NCBI GenBank assembly: GCA_021613335.1
Contig: JAJTWR010000458.1
Location: forward strand, 836,001-900,000
Origin: Whitmania pigra
Taxonomy: Eukaryota > Annelida > Clitellata > Hirudinida > Haemopidae
Length of the DNA stretch: 64,000 bases
Direction: 5' to 3'
Made by a program: the position numbers and the translations under genes. The notes under the pieces are model-generated. The model saw only the letters and a list, made by a program, of their open reading frames with translations. It had not been told where the DNA came from and did no database searches. Below are positions 1 through 13,423 of the stretch, piece after piece; positions within the stretch are counted from its first letter, which is position 1; every line of letters starts with the position of its first letter.

Positions 1-1467
1 TATATGTCATCAATGCAGATCATGAAGCAGATGAGTCACAGAAGTTATTGTTTTTTCTCTTTGAATTATGTGATTCGCAGATTTATTTATTTATTTTTCA
101 GTCATTAGTGTCTTTCCAAAATTTGTAATTAATTTATTGTCTTGTGATTGTCCCATTTATTTTGTGTCGCAACTCATTTAACAGTATTCCTGACTGCTTT
201 TGCGAAGCCTGTGAATTTGAATTGGAGTGCAGTCAGAAGCATTCTCAGCATACCTTGCCTGTTTGAAGATCTTTGGGTAATTTTCAATAATTAACTTCAT
301 ATGCTCCTTTTGAGTGTTGTTAAAACATGCATGTGAAATAATCACTTTGGAATTGCCAATGGCAGATTGGTCTTACATAATTGAGAAAATGCTTTTATGA
401 TTCAGTGATAGTCCTCCCATTTGTGCCTTAGTTCTTGAGGAGATAATATAGTGCCTTTCTTAATCTATGTTGTGAGTTTGGCATGTTTCATACTTGTTCA
501 AGAACCAAGCAGATGAGAGTCAATGCACCGCATTTATGTAAAATCCATTTTTCGGCAATTGCAACAGTCTGTGCATCGACGACGTGTTCAGGCTGGCTTT
601 CCAAGTTCATTATATCTTATTGATTAATAGTTATTAATGTTTTCCTTCTGATAATACAAAATTTTATGTTACTAAAGTTGCTTGGTAATTACCTGCTTAG
701 TTTAAAAGGAATGAATTATTTGTACATAAGTTCATACATTTGTGCTTTTACAAAAGCATTTTGGGAAAGTGGATGCAACTAAAGTAGTAAGCTTTTGCAT
801 AACTAACAGTCTTTTTGAACTTCATATTCTTTTATTGTTTATGCAACTTATTACATTTGAAAAAAAATATTTTTATGCTTTTAATCTGTGAGATGAGTGC
901 TTGACTTTCCAGAATGAGGATGCATGTCCAAAATCAAACCTAGGGCAAGTTATATCCATCTTCTGTGGTTCCCAAAGAGGTCTTTGATCAGTGATGCTCA
1001 CCTTAAAACATTTGGTTGACAAGTTGTGTAAAATATGTTACGGTTTATTTTTGACTTTATTGGTTTTCCCTCTTCCTTAAAATATAGTCAGAAAATTACT
1101 ATGTAATTGCCCCACTTGTATCCTGTTCTTATTCTAGGATTGCTTGCAGAACTCATAGGTTTTATTTCTGGCTTCCTTTAAAAAGTGTTCCATTTTCCAT
1201 AGATTGTAGTAATTTATTTCTGCCTAATGTCATTATGTGCAATGTTATAGCCTAAGATTTGCAAGCTTTTCCTGTTTTTAGCCTTTTGATGTTGAGGTGT
1301 GATCAAATTACTTATTGGAAATCTCAATCATTGTTTAAAAAAATCAGAAACAGTGTTTGTGATACTCATGTGGCTAGAAATACATTTAAAATTTAAGGCT
1401 ATATAAAAACTGACATAATAGTAATTGAAGGCAAGAGTCAGTAAGTATTTCAGTGCGTTTCCAGACT
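1..1467. other. No gene assigned; left flank of the OB-fold gene
   Basis: I see no convincing gene here. The minus strand holds two modest open stretches: a 40-codon ATG-initiated frame at 488-610, and an open frame without an ATG from about 386 down to about 186 (containing YPKIFKQARYAEN). Neither joins to the other with consistent splice phases, and I recognise neither. The stretch may be a 3' untranslated region, a decayed gene or an old mobile-element fragment. Confidence 0.3.
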
Positions 1468-2097
1468 TTAATGACATTCCGGATGGACAAGATGTGAATG
1501 CATCTTCTCGGCGGCCGCCATGAAATGATCATCACTGGAGATCAGCTCCATTTCATTTTCAGACAAGTAGCCCTTGACCATTCTGTCCACTTCAAAGAAT
1601 TTTTTCACATCCAGTGATGGGACACATTTCAAGAAGGAAGTTTCAAGTCTCCACCGTCCACATACTTCCCTACATTCTCCGAAGAATTGGTAGAGATCAT
1701 CTACAAATGCAGACATTTATAGTAACAAGCAAATGATAGGAATAAGTCAATACCAATTACTTCTGAAGATGGTGACATTCGTCGCTTTCGATGTGTCTAC
1801 GATGAACGTTTCTGATGTTTCCACCAAAGGGTCAGAAACGATAGCTTTCTGGGTGGAGGCATCGTAATCATCTACACTGAAAAGTTAAGATTGACTTTAA
1901 GTCCCAATACAATACAAAACAAAAGCCAGACTTTAAATTGCAGTGACCGAAGTATGATAATATAAGCCCTAATGAATTGGACATAACCGTGCTATCAATC
2001 TCACGAGTTGTCCTTTATAATCGCCAGGGTTTTTTATTAATTCGGAAAATAAACAATTCGAGAGATGGGACCGATCGGCAGCATACACATCACCCAT
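1468..2097 (-). CDS. Small OB-fold protein, TEN1-like (three exons)
   Basis: The predicted protein has 152 residues from exons 1988-2097, 1761-1876 and 1468-1700 (minus strand). Splice phases close exactly, with donors gttatg and gtaatt. The start ATG at 2097 precedes GDVYAADRSHLSN. The core reads GQLVRLIARVDDYDAS, then a strand-like stretch ending ETFIVDTSKA, then VGRWRLETSFLKCVPSLD-like strands and a C-terminal helix. This resembles the five-stranded OB fold of TEN1, the smallest CST telomere-capping subunit (human TEN1 is about 123 residues), where GRL-x-x-Y-D and a late cysteine-containing strand sit in similar places. If correct, it would bind STN1 and act on telomere or lagging-strand DNA. 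Other short OB-fold proteins (RPA3- or RMI2-like) are possible. It lies head to head with EMC3. Confidence 0.45.
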
Positions 2098-2406
2098 TTC
2101 GAGAGCTAGATCGAAGAATCGCCATGTTCGCCGCCAACTAAAATAAACAGATATGTGATAACTTTTAAAGAATGTAATTATTTACTGGTACTTTAGTTAA
2201 ATACTTTAGGTTTCTTTAAAGGTTTATCAATTGTTTTAATGTGCTAGAAAATATACAAAACTAAGAATATTTACAATTCTTAAATTTTAAATTACAAGCA
2301 AATTTTTGTTATTTGTTAAAATATTTATAATTTGCAAAAATAATCATGTAAACGAATCAGTTGTTCATCTCTTTAATGATCTTGTCGTGTTGTGAAAAGT
2401 GCGAAG
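2098..2406. promoter_or_regulatory. Shared bidirectional promoter region
   Basis: About 309 bases separate the start codons of the OB-fold gene (minus) and EMC3 (plus), so both promoters and 5' leaders must lie here. It is AT-rich and I see no clear TATA box facing EMC3. The assignment rests on the head-to-head layout alone. Confidence 0.5.
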
Positions 2407-4193
<1,787 letters not shown>

Positions 4194-4224
4194 GAAGATA
4201 ACAATAAAGAAGGAGTAAATTTTG

Positions 4225-4259
4225 AATAAAACTACTGAAATACCAAACTCGGCTTTATT
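4225..4259. terminator. Converging polyadenylation signals of EMC3 and the PNUTS-like gene
   Basis: AATAAA on the plus strand at 4225-4230, 32 bases after the EMC3 stop, serves EMC3. Its reverse complement TTTATT at 4254-4259 is an AATAAA on the minus strand, about 80 bases past the PNUTS-like stop. The two 3' ends probably overlap or abut. Confidence 0.7.
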
Positions 4260-4336
4260 TAAAAAATTTGCTTGGCAATGTTAAAATAGATTTGTCAATT
4301 TAGAGCTGGTGTGGTCTTGAATAAGTTGCTTTTTTT

Positions 4337-7144
4337 TTAACATGGTTGAGCAGGCACCATGCATGTGGGATGCCAGTTCCTACATCTTTCCCCAAATTTA
4401 CAAATTCCCCTAGTGAAGTAAACACATATTTTCTTTGCTTGGCCTGGAAGATAAATAATTTGAAGTGACTGGAAATATGTTACTATTGTAGCAGTTACTT
4501 ACTGTTTAGTTGTGATTTTGTCTGGAGCTTCATCTTGTTAATTTGTCTTAAGTTGGTACTTTGCTCTGTTTTGTTTTCATTGCAGTTCTCATTCATGTCC
4601 TTGAGAGATTTTTTGTTTTTATAATCTGACATATCCAGGTTCACACAGCTGGGTTTCTTTGTTGCCTCCATTCGTGGATTTGGTTGTATGACAAATTGGT
4701 CAATGTTGTATTTGCTCCCCCATGCTGTATCAGCTTCTTTAATGCTTTCTAAATCTATAGGGATTTCAATGCAACTCACATGATTGGTCTCTTCTGTTGA
4801 ACATAGTTCTGCAGGTGAATCAGGCACACTAGCAAATGGAGTTTTTGGTTAGTTAGGTTATTGCTTAGAGTATCTACAATGAATTACCTTTGCTTGTTTA
4901 AGTAAAACACTGATAAAGTGTGTTTCTCACGCTCTGCTTGGATGTTCTTTTCAAAACTCTTACAGCCAGGCTCTGGCAATTCATTGTCTAGGTTGTCATT
5001 GGCTTTATGTTCAGTTTCGATAGGGATGCATTTCCAGAGAACCGATGCTGAAATTGGGCAACTGCTAGTGTTTGCAGTGACATTACGAACACCAGGCTCT
5101 TTGGATAGAGGTATCCTGGTAGGAGAAGGCTGGGAAGGTTTGAAATTTGCTCTCTCCCCAGGTATGATGTCAAAGTACGAATATTGACACAAGTGGTCAT
5201 CTGCTGGCCACCTGACTCTCTTTTTCACTTTTGGAGAGTCAGCAACCATTATTTTATCTGGAGATTTTTCAAAAGTTTCTTTTACAAGTTTAATCCTTTT
5301 CGGAGGGTTTTTGGCCTCTGATTCTGATAATTCCTAAATGAATTAAGGTGAAATTTATTAACAAGAACTGGTGGAATATGTAATTTTGATTTCACTAAAA
5401 TTGAATTGGCTTTTACCGAACGCTTGCGCTTTTTGGGGTTTTCTTTTGAGTGAACGAATGCTTCACAGGTACTGGACTGTAAAGCTGAAAAAAATCAGCT
5501 GTTCAGAATATACCACATTTACTATGATAGTTTGTAATTGTCACTGTTAATAAGAGTGGCTTAATTGATTGCGCTTACCTTCCTTATCAGGGGGGTAATT
5601 CTCCACGTTTTCAATTGTGGTAACGCTGCATTTATCATCTCCCGGCAACTTTCTTTTTGAACATCTTTGCTTCGGTAAACCCAAGGCATTATTTTTTGTT
5701 TCAAAACCTAATTGTTAAAGATCAATCCATGTTCAATCAATACTTTATAGATGTTGTGTTCAAGTATGAGTCGCGATTTTTACCGTGAGATCTGAATTTT
5801 GAGTTATTTCTAGATATATCAGTTTTGAATTTCTCATATCTTGAAAGCGTTGTGTCTTTCTTTGATTCAACCACGAAATCATTTAAAGCTTCTGCAATTA
5901 GTGTTAATCCAAAATACAAACAGAGGACTGGCTCTTTTATTTTATTTATTTATTTGATTAAAGTCCGTTGCGTAACTGGGATGATTTGGACAGAGGAATG
6001 GCTCAGATTCCAAACGCTATTAATAGCCGCGGAGGAAACACAGTAGAACAATTTTATGAATTAGGTTAGGATGCGAACAAATTATTAAATTTATAGCATG
6101 CATTATTTTTATAAATTTTAAAAATATTCTTAAAATCAATAAATTTGATAAGTTACTAACCACTTTGGACGTTATCATTCTCTATTGATGCCTCACTATC
6201 ACTACTTTCTTTCCATCTATTGAAAATGAGTAAGGAGTGTTCTTTAATTTCTGAAATGGTAATTGTTCATTTTTTTCAAACCATTATTTAACGACATTTT
6301 GTCGCTTACAACAGTTAGATCAGTATTAAGTAAACCATTCTCGTTCGAATGTTAATTGGAATCCATACCTTGGTCTGGACTTCTTGTTAAAGCACGAATA
6401 ACTTCAAAGCATGGTTTTACATTTTTGAAACGTTGAGGTACTACAGACAAAATATTGAAAACCTTCATAAGCTCAATCATTAAAGGCTTGTCGAACACAG
6501 CTCTTGCTTCCAACAACCATGAAAACAAAATTGGCCAAGCCCCATTTTTTAGAAGTCTGTAATCGTTAAGTAAAACTTGATTTCCAGTTTAAGAATTCAC
6601 GATGAGTAAATTTGTCTAACTTGGATAGAGCTCTCTTTTCAGAAGATGTTATTATTTGGAGAATTTTACTTCTCGAATGGTCCGGACACTGCCGCATGTT
6701 GCTGAAATTGTTAAGTTATATGTAATAACTTATCCCAATCCAACATTAAAAACTTGTTTAATGAGATTAATGCTGATGATTAAGCGAATAAAAAAGTGAT
6801 TAGAAATTTCTTTTGGCAAACTTTCTCTCAGACAATGTCATTCAATATCAATAAAGAGATTGGTTCTGCATGAATATTTGAAGTTTAATTTTGAACCATG
6901 TCATCTTTTGACGTGGATCTTTCTAAATTTTTTGACATTTCACAATAATAGGGAACAATAATTTAAAAAAAACTTGCACAAAAATGATTGCTTACTTGAT
7001 TATATTGTGTTTTGAATCCGCCGAATTACTATGATTGCATTGAGCAGCTTCTTTTGAGCCACTTAATGACAATTGTATAAATGGCCTCGACCATAAATTC
7101 TCATCAATGATGGTGCTTTCTTCTGGTTTCTTTAACATTTCCAT
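4337..7144 (-). CDS. PPP1R10: PNUTS/PPP1R10-like protein phosphatase 1 regulatory subunit
   Basis: PNUTS targets PP1 to chromatin and to RNA polymerase II termination complexes. Ten minus-strand exons close in frame (about 563 residues): 6996-7144, 6621-6701, 6369-6556, 6161-6250, 5784-5891, 5579-5707, 5417-5484, 4888-5333, 4503-4828 and 4337-4443. Three landmarks appear in family order. A TFIIS/LW-like helical region contains LLKNGAWPILFSWLLEAR and ends FNRWKESSD. The PP1-docking RVxF-type segment KKRVRWPADDHLCQYSYFD aligns with the vertebrate segment around TWPEEGKL and YFYFELDE. The C-terminal CCCH finger is C-x7-C-x5-C-x3-H (CVYFTRGICKFGERCRNWH). The last exon is easily missed because the previous one reads through its gtaagt donor to a nearby stop. 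The protein is shorter than human PNUTS (about 940). An in-frame ATG at 7177 could add 11 residues. Confidence 0.8.
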
Positions 7145-7180
7145 ATATAAATTTATAAATAAAACTAAATATGTCACTAA

Positions 7181-7607
7181 ATGTCTTCTTCTAGCAAATT
7201 GCTAATACAAATCAACGAAATTGGCGAAATTGAACGCAATAGCATCAGATGTATTAGTGGAACAATTCCAAAGATTTGTAAAATCAAATTTTAAATTTTT
7301 ATTTATTAAAAGTGATTATTTAATTGCTGACATTCCAAAAGCTAAAATTTTAAAACAAGGACTGTCATTTGAAAAAGTGTTATTTGTAAGGATCCGCAAG
7401 TTTATCCCGCAATTAATTTGGTCTGATTCTTATCGGTTTATATTTGATGGGAATAATGACGATTATCAGTGCAAAGTTTATTTTTTCCGAGTACCGCGAT
7501 CATTAATCATAGAATTTTATCCTTTTGCGATTTCACAAGCTCACCCATTTTTAGACTTAGGTGTAGATCCTGAGAAAATATCATATTATAACATAAAACA
7601 CACTTGA
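7181..7607 (+). CDS. Unrecognised short gene, head to head with the PNUTS-like gene
   Basis: An open frame at 7221-7607 has 128 codons and ends in a stop, but contains no in-frame ATG; it begins at a TTG. It includes DYLIADIPKAKIL, FEKVLFVRIRKFIPQLIW and SYRFIFDGNNDDYQ. An ATG at 7181 opens a different frame (MSSSSKLLIQINEIGEIERN) that stops near 7298. Either there is a small frameshift or intron I cannot place, or one of the frames is not coding. The start lies 37 bases from the PNUTS-like start, which suggests a second bidirectional promoter. I do not recognise the family. The beta-rich, basic composition would fit a small OB-like fold, but that is a guess. Confidence 0.35.
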
Positions 7608-7668
7608 AGTTAAAATGACAAGTTATGACTCTTTTGTCGCCTGTCAAAAGGGTACTTTTTGATGAGCG

Positions 7669-7850
7669 CAGTGTTGTAAAAAGTACCGCATTTCAGTAAT
7701 TAGGTAAAATAAAAAGTAATACCTCAAAAAGTTACTTAAGTATATGTAAAAGTAATGTCTCAAAATTTACTTAAGTAAAAGTATAACATTACATCATTAA
7801 GTAAAAAGTAAAACGTTACAGCATTAAGTAAAAAGTAAAAGTAACTTTGA
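7669..7850. mobile_element. hAT-type terminal sequence (solo end or MITE remnant)
   Basis: The stretch starts CAGTGTTGTAAAAAGTA and continues with many imperfect copies of AAGTAAAAGTAA and TTACTTAAGTA on both strands. That subterminal pattern is typical of some hAT transposon ends. No matching far end or transposase is visible nearby, so this is a relic. Confidence 0.55.
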
Positions 7851-7961
7851 TGCCGCCATTGTTGTGATCATACATCATTCCATATTATTTAAAAGGTATA
7901 ATTTCTATTGTTGGTTTTAACTGCTAGTACTAAAATTCATTAAGTAATAACATTTGAACTA

Positions 7962-8147
7962 ATGTATTTTTTAGTGTTCTTATTACATTTTTTTCCAACA
8001 ACAACTGAATCTACAACACCAGCTCCAACAACAACTGAATCTACAACAGCAAAAATAACAACTGAATCTGCAACAGCAGAAACTACAACAGAATCTACAA
8101 TAGTAGAAACAACAACTGTTGCGGAACGAATAAACGCATTTCAATGA
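7962..8147 (+). CDS. Short Thr/Ser-rich open frame with signal-like start
   Basis: A 61-codon frame begins with a hydrophobic MYFLVFLLHFF stretch and continues as TTTEST-type repeats built from an 18-24-base minisatellite of ACA, ACT and GAA codons. It could be a small mucin-like secreted protein, an exon of one, or a chance reading of a minisatellite. No splice partners or other support are visible. Confidence 0.25.
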   Translation: MYFLVFLLHFFPTTTESTTPAPTTTESTTAKITTESATAETTTESTIVETTTVAERINAFQ

Positions 8148-9629
8148 AATCTTGGAAAAAGATTGTTTGCTATAACGGGAAACCTTTCCTGGTTTTAAAG
8201 TGTTGTTTTGCCAACTTAAACGTGGAAATAAAATTAATGTTTCATAAGAATCTATTATTCTAAGTTATTTGAAAATTATTATTAGTTTTATTATAAACCA
8301 GATTATGGAAATGTTCCCAAGATTTACATCGCTCACTAGTAGATTTGGAATCTCAAGTCGCGCAATTTTCCCGATTGACTACTTTATCGTGAATATCTCT
8401 CAAAATAATTTAAATTGGAAGGTTAAACTACGGAATATGAAAGAAAACTTCATATTCTAACATATGTAACAAAATGGGTTCTCTAAAATTGGTTGAAGTC
8501 GAGATTTTAGGCACTTTTATGCGCTGCTGATCATTTATTATATCTTTCTAAATATGAAGTTAAAAAGTTTTTTCTGTGATTATAATATTAGTTAAATTTT
8601 AATTAATATAAATTTATAAAATGAATTTTAAACGAAAATGAATGTTTGCTTTAAACACATTTTTATTAATATCTTGCTAAATATATGTAGTTAAAATTTT
8701 AACTTTGGACATGTTTGTGTCCAAGTCATCGGTAATAGTTAATTGTAGGACTTGTACTTTAAAATGTAGTATTAAAAGGATTTGAACGCTAATATATTCA
8801 TTTCAATATTGTTCACTTTTAAACACTATACTCTCGATCGCCTATGTCTTGATTTTGATAAACTCCCCATAATCGATCTGAAAAAACAAGGATATGGATT
8901 TAATTCCCAGCATGGAATATATGCATTAAAAAATTACACCGTGGTCTAATCAAAAGTCCACCTTAGCACAAGACAAGGGTCATCCATAAAAGACGCCAGC
9001 AAATGAGGCGCTTCAAAAGCATACTAATGCTGAGGAGAGGAGCGTTTGCTTTTGCAAAGTTGCTTTTGCGGAATAAAAACGAAATCATTTTTAAATTTTA
9101 ATAATTTATATTTTTTAGTGATTTTATTCCCATTATTTCGTTATCATTATATTGACATTTGTGACCGTCCATAAAGTGTCACGCTCGAGGAGGGGGCCCA
9201 AAAAATTGGGACAGAGGGGAGAGGGGTAATGACAAAGTTTGACCTCCCTAACTCTCCCTAAAAGTCCTTCTTAAATGCAGCATATGCACATATACTTGCT
9301 AACTGTTGGATCTAAATTTAGGATTGATTTTACCTGGTAATGTCTTCTAGACAAAGCAAGAAATATTTTGGAATGTTTTAGATAGGGATATATTGCATTT
9401 TGACTAATTCTATTAAGAATAAGATTAAATGCTTGCTGAATTTAGAAATGTGTTTTTGAAAAACACACAAATAACTGAATGCTTGTTTCAATAAAATTTC
9501 TTACATAATGGATAATGCAATACAACTAAAATCTTAAAAATTAGAACTATAACTAAAATAAAATTAGAAAATGGTTGGTTTGACTAAATCCACAACTAAA
9601 AAATAATCAAGTCTAGCTAGCTGTAACCA
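8148..9629. other. Intergenic, AT-rich, with possible transposon-end fragments
   Basis: No gene is supported. Two stretches with similar wording, GTCATCCATAAAAGACGCC near 8969 and GACCGTCCATAAAGTGTCA near 9162, resemble a terminal motif of old DNA transposons, followed by a purine-rich GGAGGGGG tract. The remainder is AT-rich and featureless. Confidence 0.3.
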
Positions 9630-9815
9630 ATTGTAATTGTAACTTCATTTATATAGCGCCATATGCATAGCGTCAGAGGCGCTTCTTGTAACCATTTATA
9701 TAGCGCTCCTTCCCAAGGGTGCTGGCGGCAGTGCAGGCTGGGTTTCGAACACGACACATTACGACTGTTGCCATTACCGCCGTATGCAGGCACGTAACCC
9801 ATTCGGCTAACCTGC
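9630..9815 (-). mobile_element. tRNA-derived SINE, copy 1
   Basis: Read on the minus strand it starts GCAGGTTAGCCGAATGGG (A-box-like) and has TGTTCGAAACCC about 50 bases later (B-box-like, as in a tRNA T-arm). It continues through GCGCTATATAAATGGTTACAAG to a 3' tail of GCGCTATATAAATGAAGTTAC. The same unit recurs at 37939-38110 and 55850-56015, so it is a dispersed family. The internal RNA polymerase III promoter arrangement supports a SINE. Confidence 0.8.
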
Positions 9816-10641
9816 AAGCCCCAACAGGAGCAAGACTAATTAATAGCAAAATGACAATTTTAAGAGCCTTAGTTTCTTATATTGCTGACAAAATTCTTAT
9901 TATATAATTAGTTTTATTATAATGTAATATAATGTGCAGTAACTTAAGCTCACAAAAGATCACTTAAAAATAACTTGAAGTTTACCCACATAACAGATGA
10001 AGTACATTCATAAGAACACGACAACAATGTTTTATTTATTAAAAGTTATTATTTATTTTTAATTTGAATGTATTTACGCCTGTTTTAATGTGATGACTAA
10101 ATTCAGTAATATTATTCGAAATATTAGTTTTATTGAGATACAATTTTCAAAACAAATTAAGGAAAAAAACGTAACAGTTTGTTAAGATATTCCTCTCACA
10201 TCCATCTCCAAAGTTAGCCACTCAAACTGTCTATAGTTAGTTGTAGCAATAAAAGAACCCAGTAGTAAAGGTACAACAGTCTGATATTTAATTTAGACTT
10301 TTATTTACAGAAAATTGAGATAAAAGTTGATCAATAGGAATTTTTGAGAACTCGATAATACAATTTGATGGGATCCACCTGCTGAAGAATATGATCTTTG
10401 GTAAATTTATTAGAAATTTGCTTAAGAAATTCCAAAAATTTAGATGTATAATACAGCCTCTGATATCATATAGAAATAACCTGAACATTAATGTGTCTAA
10501 GAATAAAGCATTTTTTCTTGGAAAAGAAAGAAATTGTCACCTAGTTATTAGGCCATTAATAATAATAATAATTAATAAAACACTACTACTGAGAATAAAG
10601 CAAAAGACATTGAACAGCAACTAAATGTCTAAAAAGGGTTA
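9816..10641. other. Intergenic, AT-rich; nothing identified
   Basis: Low-complexity AT-rich sequence with a short (AAT)n tract near 10558. Open frames on both strands look like chance and show no splice structure or recognisable motif. It probably includes the 3' untranslated region of the PCGF gene. Confidence 0.4.
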
Positions 10642-11884
10642 CTAAACATGTGGAGCAGTCACACTAACCATGTTATGTGGTGCCTTAAGCAGCCACAATT
10701 TTCTTAGTGTGATCCAATCGTCAAGAGGAGATCCAAGTCCCGATAAAATGTCCACTTTCATTGAACCCAGATTGAAATATTTCTTGACAAATTCTTTGAT
10801 ATTGATTACACAGGCCCTTTCAGAGCACTGAATGAACTTGCTTGCCAGGTGCTTATATGTAAATTAATAAACTGTACTGTCAGAGTCCAACAAAACAGAA
10901 ACATTTATACCTACTTTAAATTCTGATATATTTTCATGTGGATTTGATATTTCACTAAAAGTAAAATATAAATAATTTACACATATAATTTTTGCAGAAC
11001 TTAATTATCTAAAATATCAAAGATAGAAACTTAACCTGTAGTTCTCAAGATGAAAGCAAATCATTCTATCACATTCAGGGCCCTGATCATGAGGAACAAG
11101 GCTCAAGTTACTACCAGACAATGTTTCACCTGATTAATCAATTACATTACATTTGATTTTTAACCACAAATCATTGAGGCATTTATTAATAAGTAATGCA
11201 CATTATTGCTCTATTTTATTTACAATAATTATAGATAAGTTTGTAAAAGCTACACATTTAATTGTTTGAAAAATTACCTTCTTTAGAACCAGGTCCATTA
11301 AAATCTTCAATTCGTTTCTTTTCATCTTCAACATTTTAAAACCCAATTTCTCATCATTTCACAATGAGTATAAAATAAATCAGTGTTTGGAGTTGTGTAT
11401 TACAGAAAAATGTTTATTTAGTTGCACTCGTAAACATGTTTCAATGAAAAAAAGCTATCAATTTTAGTTGGCTTCGATATCTCTGCAATGAATAACGTAC
11501 TTTCGTAAAGACCTGGCACGATCTTAAATATTATGTCTTGCAAAACTCTGTCAGCTTTTAAATTCTGAAGTGGTTGAGTTTCGTGTACTTTCTGACCACA
11601 TTGGGGACAACACTTGCTGGTATGAAGAAACTTCACCACACAGCTTTTGCAAACTACATAAATAAACTAAAATATTAATTTGAAAGATATTAATAAGATA
11701 GATCCACTAACAAGTATGTAAGCATTCCGTGATTGTAGTGGCATCAATAAAATATCCAGCACAAAGAGAACACACAATGTGCGGATTCAGATCGCGAATT
11801 TTTATTCTTATGATCTACAAAATTATAAATCAAATAAATTCCTTAATCCATAGATTCCACTTTATTATTTCACACCTCATCCAT
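10642..11884 (-). CDS. Polycomb group RING finger protein (PCGF), with an in-frame stop in the RAWUL domain
   Basis: PCGF proteins pair with RING1 in Polycomb repressive complex 1, which ubiquitinates histone H2A. Six exons (minus): 11876-11884, 11712-11814, 11501-11653, 11278-11325, 11036-11129 and 10642-10954. All phases close to 239 residues, very near human PCGF3 (242). The RING is complete, with [25 protein letters not shown] and CCPQCG, followed by [21 protein letters not shown]. The C-terminal RAWUL domain includes [26 protein letters not shown] and [20 protein letters not shown] codon at 10864-10866 interrupts it between STVY and FTYKHL, where a CAA would keep the domain intact. Everything after the stop still looks like selected protein, so this may be a base error, a null allele or a young pseudogene. 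It is closest to PCGF3/5; the exact orthologue is uncertain. Confidence 0.85.
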
Positions 11885-12349
11885 CCAAAAAGGTTTACCT
11901 AATTTGTTTAAAAGTGAATTATTAATTTACGACAAGTATTCTTGTTTATAAATTTGTTGGACATAGTTTATATTTAAACTGGATAATTTTTGCATAACTG
12001 CTGTTGCATCGAACTAAAAACTATAAAATGGAGTGATCAGAAGAGAACCCAAGAATTTATTTATCCTCTGGAGTTAACTTTAAAATTTTGAAAGCAACAC
12101 TTCGATAGCTACACTATAACTTTTGTACACTCCAAGGCGAACAAGTTAGTTCAGTTCGGTCTTGGAAAAGAAAAAAATTGTCGTTCGTGGTAACACCTGT
12201 ATACAGTGGCGCAACTAGGGGGGCAGGGGGGGGGGGGGCGCAAGCCCCCCAGGCCTAATAGGAGAGACCCTGCAATTTTTCCAAATCCGGTCAGTTTTTT
12301 TTTGGTGGGGGGGGGGGGGGGTAAGGGGATTTAACTGGTTTGAAACTTT

Positions 12350-12573
12350 GAGACAGAAGATAGTCAAACTCATTAATAAATTATTAAAGATACAAAATAA
12401 GACTGTAGACAGAAGATAGTCAAACTCATAATAATAATAATCTGTTCTATTTTTAATTCTTTATTAATTATAATTGGTAGTTTTGATTTAAACAGTTTCA
12501 AAAATTTTTCGACTGCGTCGGGCTTTCGTCCCTTGTCTAATTTGAGCTCCCCCCCCAGCATTTTTCGCTGGTT
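12350..12573. repeat. Internal copy of the hAT right-terminal sequence
   Basis: This segment (GACAGAAGATAGTCAAACTC through CAGCATTTTTCGCTGGTT) is a close direct repeat of 13205-13423. The element therefore carries two copies of its 3' subterminal region on either side of the transposase remnant, as after a nested insertion or unequal exchange. Confidence 0.8.
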
Positions 12574-12611
12574 ATCTGATGATCAGATAATGTCGTTTTG
12601 ACAACCCTGCC

Positions 12612-12982
12612 TTGGCTGCTCTTGATGCTTTGCAGAATGGCACAATGACTCCCGAGCTTTCGGAATTCTGCAACCTTCATGGAAAAGACGCTGAAACTGT
12701 GCAAAGACAGCTCCAATTCACATCGACAAGTTTACGTGCTGATCAGTCTGACCCCAATGCGTGTATCGAACTACAAGATCTTTCTGTGCCACAAGCATTC
12801 AGCCCGAGTTGCATATGCTCGATGTTGCTCAGACATTTACGTCATCAGATGCAGAAAGGGCATTTTCTAAACTTCGCCTTATTAAACGTCATCTCGGGAC
12901 GACTATGTTTGCCTGTCGTTTGCAAAGTTTATTGAGAATATCTGTGAACAAAACAACTATTGCACTTCTTCACAGTAAATAA
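12612..12982 (+). pseudogene. hAT transposase C-terminal remnant
   Basis: A broken frame reads ALDALQNGTMTPELSEFC, then, after a shift of frame, DVAQTFTSSDAERAFSKLRL followed by IKRHLGTTMFACRLQSLL. The last part is the hAT dimerisation signature, in which S-S-x-E-R-x-F-S-x-L-R is typical. Catalytic parts are absent and the frame changes at least once, so it cannot be active. Confidence 0.75.
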
Positions 12983-13204
12983 AATGGTGAACGGATTTTC
13001 ACAGATTGATCGAAAAATTATTTTGTAAATGCAAACACATCAAAATGTAATTTAGACTACAACATTTCAAAATTGTTTTAAACTGTTTAGGATCTTAATT
13101 TTATACATAATTTAGATTATGTGAAATGTTTAGGATATCAATCATATCATATTACAATTTTAAACATATCATAAACTTTTTTTTTACAGTTTCTTTAACT
13201 GACT

Positions 13205-13423
13205 TGAAACTTTGAAACAGAAGATAGTCAAGCTCATTAATAAATTATTAAAGATACAAAAAAAGACTGCAGACTTATAAATAAAAACTTATAATAATAA
13301 TTAGTTCTATCTTTAATTCTTTATTAATTAAAATTAGTAGTATTGATTTGAACAGTTTCAAAAATTTTTCGACTGCGTCGGGCTTTTCTAAACTTGAGCC
13401 CCCCCCAGCATTTTTCGCTGGTT
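13205..13423. repeat. Second copy of the hAT subterminal repeat
   Basis: Direct repeat partner of 12350-12573, here forming the true right end of the element. The pair shares AAACAGAAGATAGTCAAGCTC-like and TTTTTCGACTGCGTCGGGCTT-like stretches with only a few differences. Confidence 0.8.

Noticed and set aside
8269..8460. 63-codon open frame downstream of the Thr-rich ORF
   Set aside because: Composition is that of random AT-rich DNA and no splice signals or motif support it.
12373..12561. Minus-strand frame sharing GRKPDAVEKFLKLF with another at 13275-13460
   Set aside because: The similarity comes from the duplicated hAT subterminal DNA, not from a gene family.
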